The notes below the pieces were generated by a model, which had not been told where the DNA came from, made no database searches, and worked only from the letters and a program-made list of their open reading frames with translations. Shown here piece after piece: positions 57,031-64,000 of a stretch of DNA of 64,000 nucleotides. Every line of letters starts with the position of its first letter. The stretch's first letter is position 1. The translations under genes and the position numbers were made by a program. The stretch is from Leuconostoc citreum (GTDB lineage: Bacteria > Bacillota > Bacilli > Lactobacillales > Lactobacillaceae), in NCBI RefSeq assembly GCF_004354555.1, contig NZ_PUFH01000002.1, positions 1 to 64,000 of the forward strand, written 5' to 3'.

Positions 57031-57586
57031 AATGTGTTGGGGCTAATGAGTGTTGCAGTTTCTGGCCTAAAATAGGATAGACAATCATAACAACAAGCAA
57101 GGTTGTGACACAATTAACCAAAGTGGGAAAGAGCGTCGATAATGTTGCAACAAATGCCGGCTGAATAGTCATGCCTTTGACTAAACTCATAACAAAATTG
57201 TGTAGCGTTGTCATGACGAGTTTGGTGATAATTGCTGCAACAACAATGAGAACTAATTTACTAGTTTGTGGCTTTTTGTTGTAGTGGAGGCTATAAAATA
57301 CGAGCATAGCACTACCCCCAACGATGAAAATTTCGATAAAATAATAAGGTGCGTCAAGAATATAGTTGTGTGTGACATCAAAAAGCGCTAAGCCCATGCC
57401 ACCAGCTAATGCACCACGTTTATAGCCCAGAATCAGTACTGATAGGAGTGCAGCAGCATTACCCAGATGGACAAAGGGTTTGCCAATGAGTGCTGGCATT
57501 GGCACCTGAATGCTAGTTGCCACAAAAGTAATAGCTGCAAAAAAAGCGACAAAAACAATGGTTTGGGTAGTTTTTTCTTTTGTCAT
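57029..57586 (-). CDS. ECF transporter S component
   Basis: This 185-residue protein has six membrane helices with TIVFVAFFAAITFVATSIQV at the N terminus and FVHLGNAAALLSVLILGYKRGALAGGMGLALFD, the pattern of ECF_trnsf/HpcT-type S components. It would bind one vitamin or small ligand and share the EcfAAT energising module, encoded elsewhere. No riboswitch is recognised upstream, so the ligand (for example a pantothenate-like, folate or thiamine-related compound) cannot be named. Confidence 0.82.
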   Translation of the reverse strand: MTKEKTTQTIVFVAFFAAITFVATSIQVPMPALIGKPFVHLGNAAALLSVLILGYKRGALAGGMGLALFDVTHNYILDAPYYFIEIFIVGGSAMLVFYSLHYNKKPQTSKLVLIVVAAIITKLVMTTLHNFVMSLVKGMTIQPAFVATLSTLFPTLVNCVTTLLVVMIVYPILGQKLQHSLAPTH

Positions 57587-57704
57587 TGATGTATCCTCTG
57601 ATTACGAATAGTATGATCTAAATGAAAACAATTGACCTAATTTTATCATACATTTGTGCTAAAAATTGATTTATATTTCGTATTTGATTTATCGCATCAC
57701 GGAC

Positions 57705-57768
57705 TTGACAAATATAACTGTACCGCGTAACATAGTACACATGATACAGATAGTACACTTAGTACACT
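57705..57768 (+). promoter_or_regulatory. Promoter plus 4 x 9-bp tandem repeat operator
   Basis: TTGACA (57705-57710), 17-base spacer, TAACAT (57728-57733) form a promoter. From 57733 four consecutive 9-base units follow: TAGTACACA, TGATACAGA, TAGTACACT, TAGTACACT. They overlap the expected start site, the right place for repression by the GntR protein encoded 100 bases downstream. Confidence 0.75.
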
Positions 57769-57867
57769 TATTCATAGGGGAATTAATGAAGCGCATTTTA
57801 ATCAGTTGGTGTATGTGACAGACGTTGGGGTTAAGCATACACGAAAAATGATAAAGGAAGTGCATAA

Positions 57868-58257
57868 ATGGCACAAATTCAGCGAAATCAGCCATTATAT
57901 GAGCAGTTGATGTGGCGAATCAAGTCTCAAGTTGCTGCAGGTGTTTTATCCGTGGGCGAAAAATTGCCCTCTGTCAGAGAAATGGCGCTAATCGAAGGGC
58001 TAAATCCCAATACAGTTGCTAAAGCCTATAAGGCATTAGAAAGTCAAAATGTGATTGAAACTGTTGCTGGTAAAGGTACTTTCGTACGTGAAAATGATGG
58101 TGTGATCGCGGATGATCGTTTTATTGCCAATGTTCAACAACAATTGGGGGAAGTTGTGATTGAGGCAAAGCGTGCGGGCATATCTTCTGATATTTTGCAT
58201 CAGTGGATTGATGCTAGTTACGGAAAAGATGTTAAAGCGAGCAAGGAGGAGAGATGA
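57868..58257 (+). CDS. GntR-family regulator, YtrA subfamily
   Basis: This 129-residue regulator has the GntR winged helix (YEQLMWRIKSQVAAGVLSVG, KLPSVREMALIEGLNPNTVAKAYKALE) and only a short C-terminal helical region, the hallmark of the YtrA subfamily that controls adjacent ABC transporters. It is the first gene of a five-gene operon and overlaps the next by 4 bases. It probably represses the operon through the 9-bp repeats upstream. Confidence 0.92.
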   Translation: MAQIQRNQPLYEQLMWRIKSQVAAGVLSVGEKLPSVREMALIEGLNPNTVAKAYKALESQNVIETVAGKGTFVRENDGVIADDRFIANVQQQLGEVVIEAKRAGISSDILHQWIDASYGKDVKASKEER

Positions 58258-59159
58258 CACTCGTTATTGAAAATATTTCTAAGAAAATTCAAAATAAACA
58301 AGTGTTGAAGAATGTTAATTTTGAATTGCATAAGGGCGAGATTGTTGGTCTAGTAGGCCGCAATGGCGCAGGGAAGACGACATTGTTTGGGACACTGTCA
58401 GGTGAGTTATTACCTGACTTTGGTCGTGTTGGACTAGATGGCATAGACTATCTGAAAACAACAAAGCGACATGATCAATTGTTTTATATCGATATGCCTG
58501 ATAATTGGTTACGTTACTATTCACCAAAACGAATTAAAGCTATTCTAAAAGTGGCCTATAAGGATTTCGATGAAGCTTGGTATGATGCAGAAATCAAACG
58601 ATTTGGCTTGAATAATAGTAAACAGATTAAAACTTATTCTAAAGGTATGCGTGCACTATTTATGATTATTCTCAGCTTTGCTAGTCGTGCGCAATATATT
58701 TTACTGGATGAACCACTAGATGGTCTAGATGTCTTAATTCGAGATCAGGTTAAGCAATTAATTGTTAACCAAGTCATGGAGCAGCAAACAACAGTTTTGA
58801 TTGCCTCACATAACTTGGTCGAATTAGATACATTAGTTGATCGCATTCTACTGCTCAAAAACCAGACAATCGATCGTACATTTGCTATTGATGAGAATAA
58901 AGATGTTAAAAAGTATCAACTAGCTTTTGTCGGCCAAGAGCTACCCGCATTTCTTCGCGAGACAGGGACAATCATTGCTCAAACAGGGCATGTTGTGACG
59001 ATTGTCTTTAACGATTTTACGGAAGATATTGGAATTAAGTTGGCCAGCCAAGAATTTAAATTTGTTGAAGAATTACCTATTAGTAGTGAAGATATTTTCC
59101 GCGCTAGTTTTGCCGAAGAAGCGTATGCATGGCAACAAGAATTGGAGGGGGAAATATGA
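58254..59159 (+). CDS. ABC transporter ATPase (YtrB-like)
   Basis: This 301-residue ATPase has Walker A GRNGAGKTTLFGT, a degenerate signature TYSKGMRALFMIILSFAS, Walker B YILLDEPLDGLD and the switch His in IASHNLVELD. The C-terminal domain of about 80 residues is of the regulatory type seen in drug or peptide exporters. It overlaps both the GntR gene and the following permease gene by 4 bases. Confidence 0.9.
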   Translation: MTLVIENISKKIQNKQVLKNVNFELHKGEIVGLVGRNGAGKTTLFGTLSGELLPDFGRVGLDGIDYLKTTKRHDQLFYIDMPDNWLRYYSPKRIKAILKVAYKDFDEAWYDAEIKRFGLNNSKQIKTYSKGMRALFMIILSFASRAQYILLDEPLDGLDVLIRDQVKQLIVNQVMEQQTTVLIASHNLVELDTLVDRILLLKNQTIDRTFAIDENKDVKKYQLAFVGQELPAFLRETGTIIAQTGHVVTIVFNDFTEDIGIKLASQEFKFVEELPISSEDIFRASFAEEAYAWQQELEGEI

Positions 59160-59992
59160 GACAAGCAATGATTTTGTACATGAAAATCAAAAAGAATCAA
59201 CTGATTCTAGCATTAAGTTTAGGTGTACTACTAACAGTCATTCAAGTAGGGTCTTCGATATGGCAGTATGGATTACACGGTAATTTCAGCGCTGAAAAAG
59301 GATTTGGCCCTGTTTTAATAGGGGTTTGGCTATTTATAGCAGCCATTTCGTTACTCAATGATCAGTCACGTCGCTTAGATTTATGGTTGTTCACGCAAAA
59401 TATTTCACGTGGTCAGTTGTTTATTGCACGAATATTTTGGTTAGTCATTGTCCCAATCGTCGCCGCTATCGTTGTGGATGGGGCAATTGTTGGTATTTTT
59501 CACCCCACTGATTTTGGTCAAGCGCTTAATCTTGATATTATGACTAGCGCGCACTTCTTTTTCATCGCCAGTGTGATGGCCGGCATTTATACTATTATTG
59601 GGCCCAATTGGATGAAAATTGCGGGGGCGATGTTTGTTGGGTTGGTTGCTATTCAACCATTAACTTTGATCTATAAATTATTAGAAGATAGTAAACAACC
59701 AATACAGTTTATGATTCTGATTCTGGCTGGTTTATTGTTATTTGCGGTTGGTTATTATTTATCTACCAAAATTAGTGGCGACTCAATCGATGAGGCAGTG
59801 CGTTTAAGAATTTTACGTTGGCCGGTTGTTATATTTGTGTTTGTAACATCTTATGCAGTAGTCTTAGCCAACAATAGTGAGACGTTGTCTGCTGTAAAAT
59901 TGTTTGATTTGTTGTTAACACCAGCTATTTTAACAGGTGTTACATTTACGTTTGTATTTAAACCCACACTCAAAGTAACGTGGGATAAATAA
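59156..59992 (+). CDS. ABC transporter permease partner
   Basis: This 278-residue protein has about six to seven membrane helices and the operon position of a permease for the preceding ATPase (ATGA overlap). It begins MRQAMILYMKIKKNQ; the longer frame starts inside the ATPase gene and lacks a ribosome site, whereas GAGGGGG precedes this ATG. No conserved permease motif identifies the substrate. Confidence 0.82.
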   Translation: MRQAMILYMKIKKNQLILALSLGVLLTVIQVGSSIWQYGLHGNFSAEKGFGPVLIGVWLFIAAISLLNDQSRRLDLWLFTQNISRGQLFIARIFWLVIVPIVAAIVVDGAIVGIFHPTDFGQALNLDIMTSAHFFFIASVMAGIYTIIGPNWMKIAGAMFVGLVAIQPLTLIYKLLEDSKQPIQFMILILAGLLLFAVGYYLSTKISGDSIDEAVRLRILRWPVVIFVFVTSYAVVLANNSETLSAVKLFDLLLTPAILTGVTFTFVFKPTLKVTWDK

Positions 59993-60014
59993 GTAGTATT
60001 ATTTAGGGGGAAAC

Positions 60015-60920
60015 ATGGCATTATTAGAAGTTAAAAATGTTAACAAGCAGTATGGTTCAAAAAAGGCAATGGAAAATGTCAGCTTTAATGTTGAAGCGGG
60101 ACACATTGTTGGCTTGATTGGACCAAACGGTGCAGGAAAGTCGACTGCAATGCGTGCAATTACTGGATTGATGAGCTATTCATCAGGTAACATCACATTT
60201 GAAGGACAACCAGTAACCTTTAGTAACCATCAAGCGTTGGGTAAAATTGGTAATTTGATTGAATATCCGTCAATTTATCCGAATTTGACAGCCCTTGAGC
60301 ATTTGAAGTTGTATGCAATGGATACCGATAATCCAGCTGATTTCAAAACTTTAATGAAACAAACCCAAATTGATGGTGAAAACTTTGGTAAGCGTAAGGC
60401 TAAGAATTTCTCATTAGGAATGAAGCAACGTTTGGGAATTGCCATTGCGCTAATTCGTAATCCTAAGTTGGTTATTTTAGATGAGCCAATGAATGGCTTA
60501 GATCCACAATCAGTTCATGATTTGCGACGTTTGATTCGCGAATTGGCCGATACAGGTGTCGCATTCTTGATTTCTAGTCACTTGTTGGATGAGTTACAGA
60601 AGCTAGTTGATGACGTTGTGATTATTAATCACGGTAAAATTATTGAAACAGCAACAATGGCTGCATTCTTTAGCCATGATAAAGTACGTTGGGCACTCGA
60701 AACGTCAGATAACCAAAAAACAATTAATTTGGCTATTGCTAATCAATGGGTAGCGAATATGGAGGATGGGCATGTCCTTGTTTCTGGGGCTGACAACTTG
60801 CAGCAAGTCATCACTGCTGTGAATCAAGCTGGTATCGACATTACAACAATGAATACAGTCACAGGAAATTTGGAAAAGTCGTTACTTGATATGTTGGCTA
60901 ACGATGATAAGGGGGAGTAA
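60015..60920 (+). CDS. ABC transporter ATPase (BcrA/CcmA type)
   Basis: This 301-residue ATPase has Walker A GPNGAGKSTAMRA, signature NFSLGMKQRLGIAIAL, Walker B LVILDEPMNGLDPQ and switch His in ISSHLLDELQ. The SLGMKQRL signature is typical of BcrA/lantibiotic-immunity type exporters. It is the first of a second ATPase-permease pair in the GntR operon, 22 bases after the first permease. Confidence 0.93.
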   Translation: MALLEVKNVNKQYGSKKAMENVSFNVEAGHIVGLIGPNGAGKSTAMRAITGLMSYSSGNITFEGQPVTFSNHQALGKIGNLIEYPSIYPNLTALEHLKLYAMDTDNPADFKTLMKQTQIDGENFGKRKAKNFSLGMKQRLGIAIALIRNPKLVILDEPMNGLDPQSVHDLRRLIRELADTGVAFLISSHLLDELQKLVDDVVIINHGKIIETATMAAFFSHDKVRWALETSDNQKTINLAIANQWVANMEDGHVLVSGADNLQQVITAVNQAGIDITTMNTVTGNLEKSLLDMLANDDKGE

Positions 60921-60925
60921 TTGAC

Positions 60926-61693
60926 ATGTTAACATTAATGAAACAGGAATATTATAAAGCAATAAAACAAAACAGACTGTATATTTGGATTGCATTGAGT
61001 TTTATTTTTCCGTTGGCAATATTGGCTATTTTTAAATCGCAGCGAACAGTAAATGCGATAACTAACTTTGGTCAGGGGACAATTTATGTATTTATGGCAG
61101 GTATTATTATTACCGCGCTAAGTGTTTCGCAAGAATTTGGTTTTGGTACAATTAGACCATTGTTATCACGACGTTTTAACCGCGGGATGGTTTTCACTAG
61201 TAAATTATTGCTGAATTTCAGTGTTTATATTAGTTTGTTTGTTGCTGCGTTTCTAGGTACGATGCTTGGCAAGATGATTTTCGCACCAAAGATTAACTTG
61301 GCTGATAAAATCAACTATGTCGGAACTGGTTGGCAAAATATGGGGCTAACAGCCTTAACAACTTTGTTGCAAATGATTTTCATTGCCGCATTAGTATTGT
61401 TGATTACTAACTTAGTTAAGAATTCTGGTGCTGCTATTGGTTTAGGGGTTGTCATGATTGTTGGAACACCTATTCTGAGCTCTATTTCATCACTATTAAT
61501 TAATATGGCGCCTATCTTAAAGTGGAATCCGTTTAATATTTTCTTGGGTGTAGCCGTTTATCGACAAATGCCAGCCCACTTATTCAAGGAGATGGTTCAT
61601 ATGTCAGAGGGTGCTGTGTTTACAGCTTACGCTGTGTATATTATTCTGATGTACGGGATTGCATACTTTATCTTTAAAAAGCGTTCTGTTTAA
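60926..61693 (+). CDS. ABC-2 type transporter permease (BcrB-like)
   Basis: This 255-residue permease has six membrane helices and a typical ABC-2 start, MLTLMKQEYYKAIKQNRLYIW. Later helices include SVSQEFGFGTIRPLLSRRF, a pattern seen in bacitracin- and lantibiotic-type exporters. It follows its ATPase by 5 bases and ends against a parS-containing terminator. The operon likely gives resistance to a cell-wall or membrane-active agent; that is inferred. Confidence 0.87.
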   Translation: MLTLMKQEYYKAIKQNRLYIWIALSFIFPLAILAIFKSQRTVNAITNFGQGTIYVFMAGIIITALSVSQEFGFGTIRPLLSRRFNRGMVFTSKLLLNFSVYISLFVAAFLGTMLGKMIFAPKINLADKINYVGTGWQNMGLTALTTLLQMIFIAALVLLITNLVKNSGAAIGLGVVMIVGTPILSSISSLLINMAPILKWNPFNIFLGVAVYRQMPAHLFKEMVHMSEGAVFTAYAVYIILMYGIAYFIFKKRSV

Positions 61694-61694
61694 A

Positions 61695-61732
61695 TAAAAA
61701 AGCGTTGTTTCACGTGAAACAACGCTTTTTTA
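61695..61732. terminator. Terminator containing a perfect parS site
   Basis: AAAAAAGCGT and ACGCTTTTTT flank a perfect TGTTTCACGTGAAACA (61706-61721), forming a full-length stem between the ABC operon and the aldo/keto reductase gene. Confidence 0.88.
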
Positions 61733-62593
61733 TTAGAAGTCAGCTTTATCAGCATCTAGGTGCTCGCCGGCTGTATGTTCCAAAGCATCAAGTGTTTGGA
61801 TATCTTCAATAGATAGTGCAAAGTCGAAGACGTCGCTGTTTGCTTGAATATATTCTTGGTGAGTCGATTTAGGTAGTGGTAGGAAACCACTGTCTAGAGA
61901 CCAACGGATAAGAATCTGAGGAATAGACTTATTATACTTTTTGGCAATATCGTTTACTGGGGACAAATCAATTAATTTGCCAGTGCCCAAAGGCGAATAC
62001 GCTTCGGTTAGTATATTGTGTGCTTTATTATAAGCAACTAACTCGTTTTGATGATCAGAAGGATTCAAGAAAATTTGATTAACCATTGGGGCAATCTTTT
62101 GCGTTTTAGCCAATGCTTCTAAATGATGAATTTGGAAGTTGGAAACACCAATTGCTTTGGCTTTACCATTTTCATAAGCTGCTTCTAAGGCAAGCCAAGT
62201 ATCAGCATTTGCTGATTCCCAAGCATTTTCTTGTTCATTTCTAAGGGCTGCCGGATTAGGCCAATGAATCAGATATAAATCTACGTAATCTAATCCTAAT
62301 TTGTCGAGAGATGTGTCAAGTGCTGCTGTAGCTTTGTCATAATTATGTGCATCATTCCAAAGCTTGGTTGTTACAAAGAGATCATCGCGTGAGATACCAG
62401 AATCTTTGATTGCACGACCAACAGAAGATTCGTTACCGTAAATAGCTGCCGTATCAATGTGGCGGTAGCCAGCCTCTAAAGCCCATTTTACAGCTTGGTA
62501 AGCAACATCACCGTCAGCCGATTGCCAAGTACCAAAACCAATAACTGGAATTTTGTGTCCATTTGATAAGGTGTAGGTGTCTGTGAGTGACAT
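61733..62593 (-). CDS. Aldo/keto reductase
   Basis: This 286-residue NADPH-dependent reductase of the AKR5-like group reduces aldehydes and ketones. The tetrad is visible as Asp and Tyr in HIDTAAIYGNE, Lys in FVTTKLWND and His in LIHWPNP. The cofactor region LPLPKSTHQEYIQ is near the C terminus. Likely substrates include methylglyoxal or diketogluconate-type compounds. It stands alone beside the parS terminator. Confidence 0.92.
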   Translation of the reverse strand: MSLTDTYTLSNGHKIPVIGFGTWQSADGDVAYQAVKWALEAGYRHIDTAAIYGNESSVGRAIKDSGISRDDLFVTTKLWNDAHNYDKATAALDTSLDKLGLDYVDLYLIHWPNPAALRNEQENAWESANADTWLALEAAYENGKAKAIGVSNFQIHHLEALAKTQKIAPMVNQIFLNPSDHQNELVAYNKAHNILTEAYSPLGTGKLIDLSPVNDIAKKYNKSIPQILIRWSLDSGFLPLPKSTHQEYIQANSDVFDFALSIEDIQTLDALEHTAGEHLDADKADF

Positions 62594-62705
62594 GAATATA
62601 GACCTCCATTTTTAATGATATTTTCTGAGAACAGTAAGACACTGGACCCACAGTCAGTATAACATGACTTGAAATGAAAGCGGTTAAATTTGATGGTTTG
62701 TGGTT

Positions 62706-63593
62706 TTATTTTGCCTGGGTAATTTTTTGAATTTCTTTCAATTCAGCGACTTTCCAGCTAACATAGTGCTCACCATTTGGAATTGTTTCTGTGACATTAA
62801 CAATAGGGATATTATTTTCTTTGGCTAAGTTCAACATATTTGAAACGGTTGGGCTAGTAGTTTGCTTATTGTTAACAAAAAAGGCGATTTGATGATTAGT
62901 GATTGCGGATTTGAGAGAAGTAAGTGTTGCTGGTGAAGGGTCATTACCTTCTTCAATAGCCTCCGAAAAATCAGTATCCATGACCTTGTAACCGAGAGCT
63001 GTCAGCATATATTCAAATACAGGCTCACTTTGAGCAACTGATTGCCCTTTAGCCTCTTTTTTGAGTTCGGTAATCAATGTTGTCACTGGGGCTAAACTTG
63101 AAATATATTTTTTCGCATTAGCTTGATATTCAGACTTGTTTTTGGGGTCTCTTTTTGACAAATCATTGGCTAAATAGTTAGCCGTTTTAATCATCGTATC
63201 TGGGTTATTCCAAAGATGAGGATTAGCACCAGACTTCTCATGTAATACATCTTCTCCGACACGCACGAGTTGCGTTTGTCGTGATGACTTAGCTAATTTA
63301 TTTAGCCAAGCATCATAGCCAAGACCATTGGCTATTGCAATATCGGTGCCGTTAACCTTTTTGGCAACTGCAGTGGTAGGCTCATAGTCCTCTGGTGATA
63401 CATTTGCATCTTTAATGATGGCTGTAGCTTTCCCGTGATTGCCTACAATGGTTTGGGCTAATTCGGCATAAAAATCAGTTGATGCAACGATAGTAATTTG
63501 GTTGGTTTCTTTTTTTGTTGCTTGGCCCTTAAAGGCTGCAAAACCGACAATAGCAATAATAATAACAGCCATAATGGCAATAATTTTTTTCAT
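62706..63593 (-). CDS. Metal ABC transporter substrate-binding protein (ZnuA/AdcA-like)
   Basis: This 295-residue protein is of the cluster A-I metal-binding family, with the N-terminal hydrophobic segment IIAIMAVIIIAIVGFAAF. It has no Cys, so it is not a lipoprotein and is probably held by an uncleaved helix or secreted. Of the usual ligands, the second His is seen in ANPHLWNNP and the acidic third in SEPVFEYM, but the first His site (normally PHDYEPT-like) reads SPEDYEPT. No His-rich loop is present. It overlaps the regulator gene by 4 bases; no permease or ATPase gene is adjacent. Confidence 0.88.
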   Translation of the reverse strand: MKKIIAIMAVIIIAIVGFAAFKGQATKKETNQITIVASTDFYAELAQTIVGNHGKATAIIKDANVSPEDYEPTTAVAKKVNGTDIAIANGLGYDAWLNKLAKSSRQTQLVRVGEDVLHEKSGANPHLWNNPDTMIKTANYLANDLSKRDPKNKSEYQANAKKYISSLAPVTTLITELKKEAKGQSVAQSEPVFEYMLTALGYKVMDTDFSEAIEEGNDPSPATLTSLKSAITNHQIAFFVNNKQTTSPTVSNMLNLAKENNIPIVNVTETIPNGEHYVSWKVAELKEIQKITQAK

Positions 63594-64000
63594 GATTGGT
63601 TATCCTCTAGGTGATTGATTTGTGCTAAAAATGCCACAATTGTCTCACGTTGTGCTGGTGTAAAAGTTGCAATCGTGTGATCAATGCGATGGTGTAAGTT
63701 ACGGTGTGACGCCTCGTGTTGCGCTGCTAATTGCATGCCTTCAGTACTTAACTGATAATTAACACTACGTTTGTCATTGACATCTTTAGTCGCGACAACG
63801 TAGCCATGTGCAATCAAATTCTTTATAGCTTTTGTAATTGCTGGTTTTGTTAAATGCATGCTCTCCGCTAGTGATGAATTGGTGGCGTGCTGTGTTTTAA
63901 GCAACATGAGCAGATGTGCTTGTGTTGCATTTATTTTTTGTGCCGCAGTTGTTTGAATAAATTCGGAACTGGCAGCATAGGTTTGCACGAACGTATTAAG
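63590..64000 (-). CDS. MarR-family zinc-type regulator (AdcR-like), partial at window edge
   Basis: The reading frame runs off the right edge, so the N terminus lies beyond it; the visible part is about 136 codons. It has the MarR winged helix (LTKPAITKAIKNLIAHGYV, then VNDKRSVNYQLSTEG) and a His-rich segment EASHRNLHHRIDH that resembles the zinc site of AdcR. It is followed by an AdcA-like gene with a 4-base overlap, so it probably controls zinc or manganese uptake. The first in-frame GTG inside the window is not a convincing start. Confidence 0.82.
   Translation of the reverse strand, partial: LNTFVQTYAASSEFIQTTAAQKINATQAHLLMLLKTQHATNSSLAESMHLTKPAITKAIKNLIAHGYVVATKDVNDKRSVNYQLSTEGMQLAAQHEASHRNLHHRIDHTIATFTPAQRETIVAFLAQINHLEDNQS

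Noticed and set aside
57733-57768. Short direct repeats as a CRISPR array
   Set aside because: Units are 9 bases with no spacers, there are no cas genes, and the position fits an operator.
57787-57819. Ten-codon ORF (MKRILISWCM) upstream of the GntR gene with AGGGG ahead
   Set aside because: Possibly a leader peptide, but the length is too short to separate from chance and no attenuator structure with a T run follows.
57689-57895. Minus-strand 68-codon frame rich in Cys and Thr
   Set aside because: Its repeated KCTICMCT composition is produced by the 9-bp operator repeats and it overlaps the GntR start; no ribosome site.

Overview
The window is a low-GC Firmicute chromosome segment spanning the replication origin. 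The order rpmH-rnpA-yidC (minus strand), oriC, then dnaA-dnaN-yaaA-recF-gyrB-gyrA (plus strand), together with a D-2-hydroxyacid dehydrogenase, a tyrosine T-box leader, parS sites and many lactic-acid-bacterium style regulators, points to a heterofermentative Lactobacillaceae member of the Leuconostoc/Weissella type. The genus is inferred; no rRNA or tRNA gene is visible to confirm it.

Left arm (1-18453): almost all genes run leftward, away from oriC. They include an aminotransferase/omega-amidase pair, menB with a divergent hotdog thioesterase, a three-gene asp1-asp2-asp3 operon of the accessory Sec glycoprotein export system without secA2, secY2, glycosyltransferases or an adhesin beside it, a thiolase/acyl-CoA ligase operon, GNAT-CorA-xpt, a membrane-anchored GdpD phosphodiesterase, the yidC-rnpA-rpmH operon, yebC and a pseudouridine synthase.

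Origin (18454-28037): oriC is split by dnaA. One DnaA-box cluster lies upstream of dnaA. A second cluster between dnaA and dnaN carries a GC-rich block, a DnaA-trio-like array and an AT-rich stretch, so it is the likely unwinding site. recF starts with TTG inside yaaA and contains a perfect parS site. The gyrase genes follow and end at a strong terminator.

Right arm, accessory part (28038-44235): a leftward envelope-stress-type operon (PadR, HAAS/DUF4097, small membrane protein, PspC, and a 16-residue peptide ORF) is followed by a small Xre regulator divergent from a rightward cluster. That cluster encodes two short paralogous hydrophobic peptides that resemble circular (head-to-tail) bacteriocins, a SpoIIM/DUF95 membrane protein, further small membrane proteins, and an adaptor/ATPase/permease exporter of the MacAB/AS-48FGH type. 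This is the most interesting system in the window. Beyond it lie a UvrA-like ABC ATPase, two paralogous Xre-TetR fusion regulators, a MarR-MFS drug-efflux operon with a 42-bp perfect palindrome, a structured RNA ahead of a small membrane protein, a DUF975 protein and a DMT transporter.

Right arm, metabolic part (44236-64000): tyrS with its T-box, a D-2-hydroxyacid dehydrogenase and beta-hydroxyacid dehydrogenase pair, gshA, a LytTR two-component system, a large FAD protein, a Cof-type HAD phosphatase, an esterase, YagU and DoxX membrane proteins, an ECF S component, a GntR-controlled double ABC transporter with a striking 4 x 9-bp repeat operator, an aldo/keto reductase, and an AdcR-like regulator with a metal-binding protein at the right edge.
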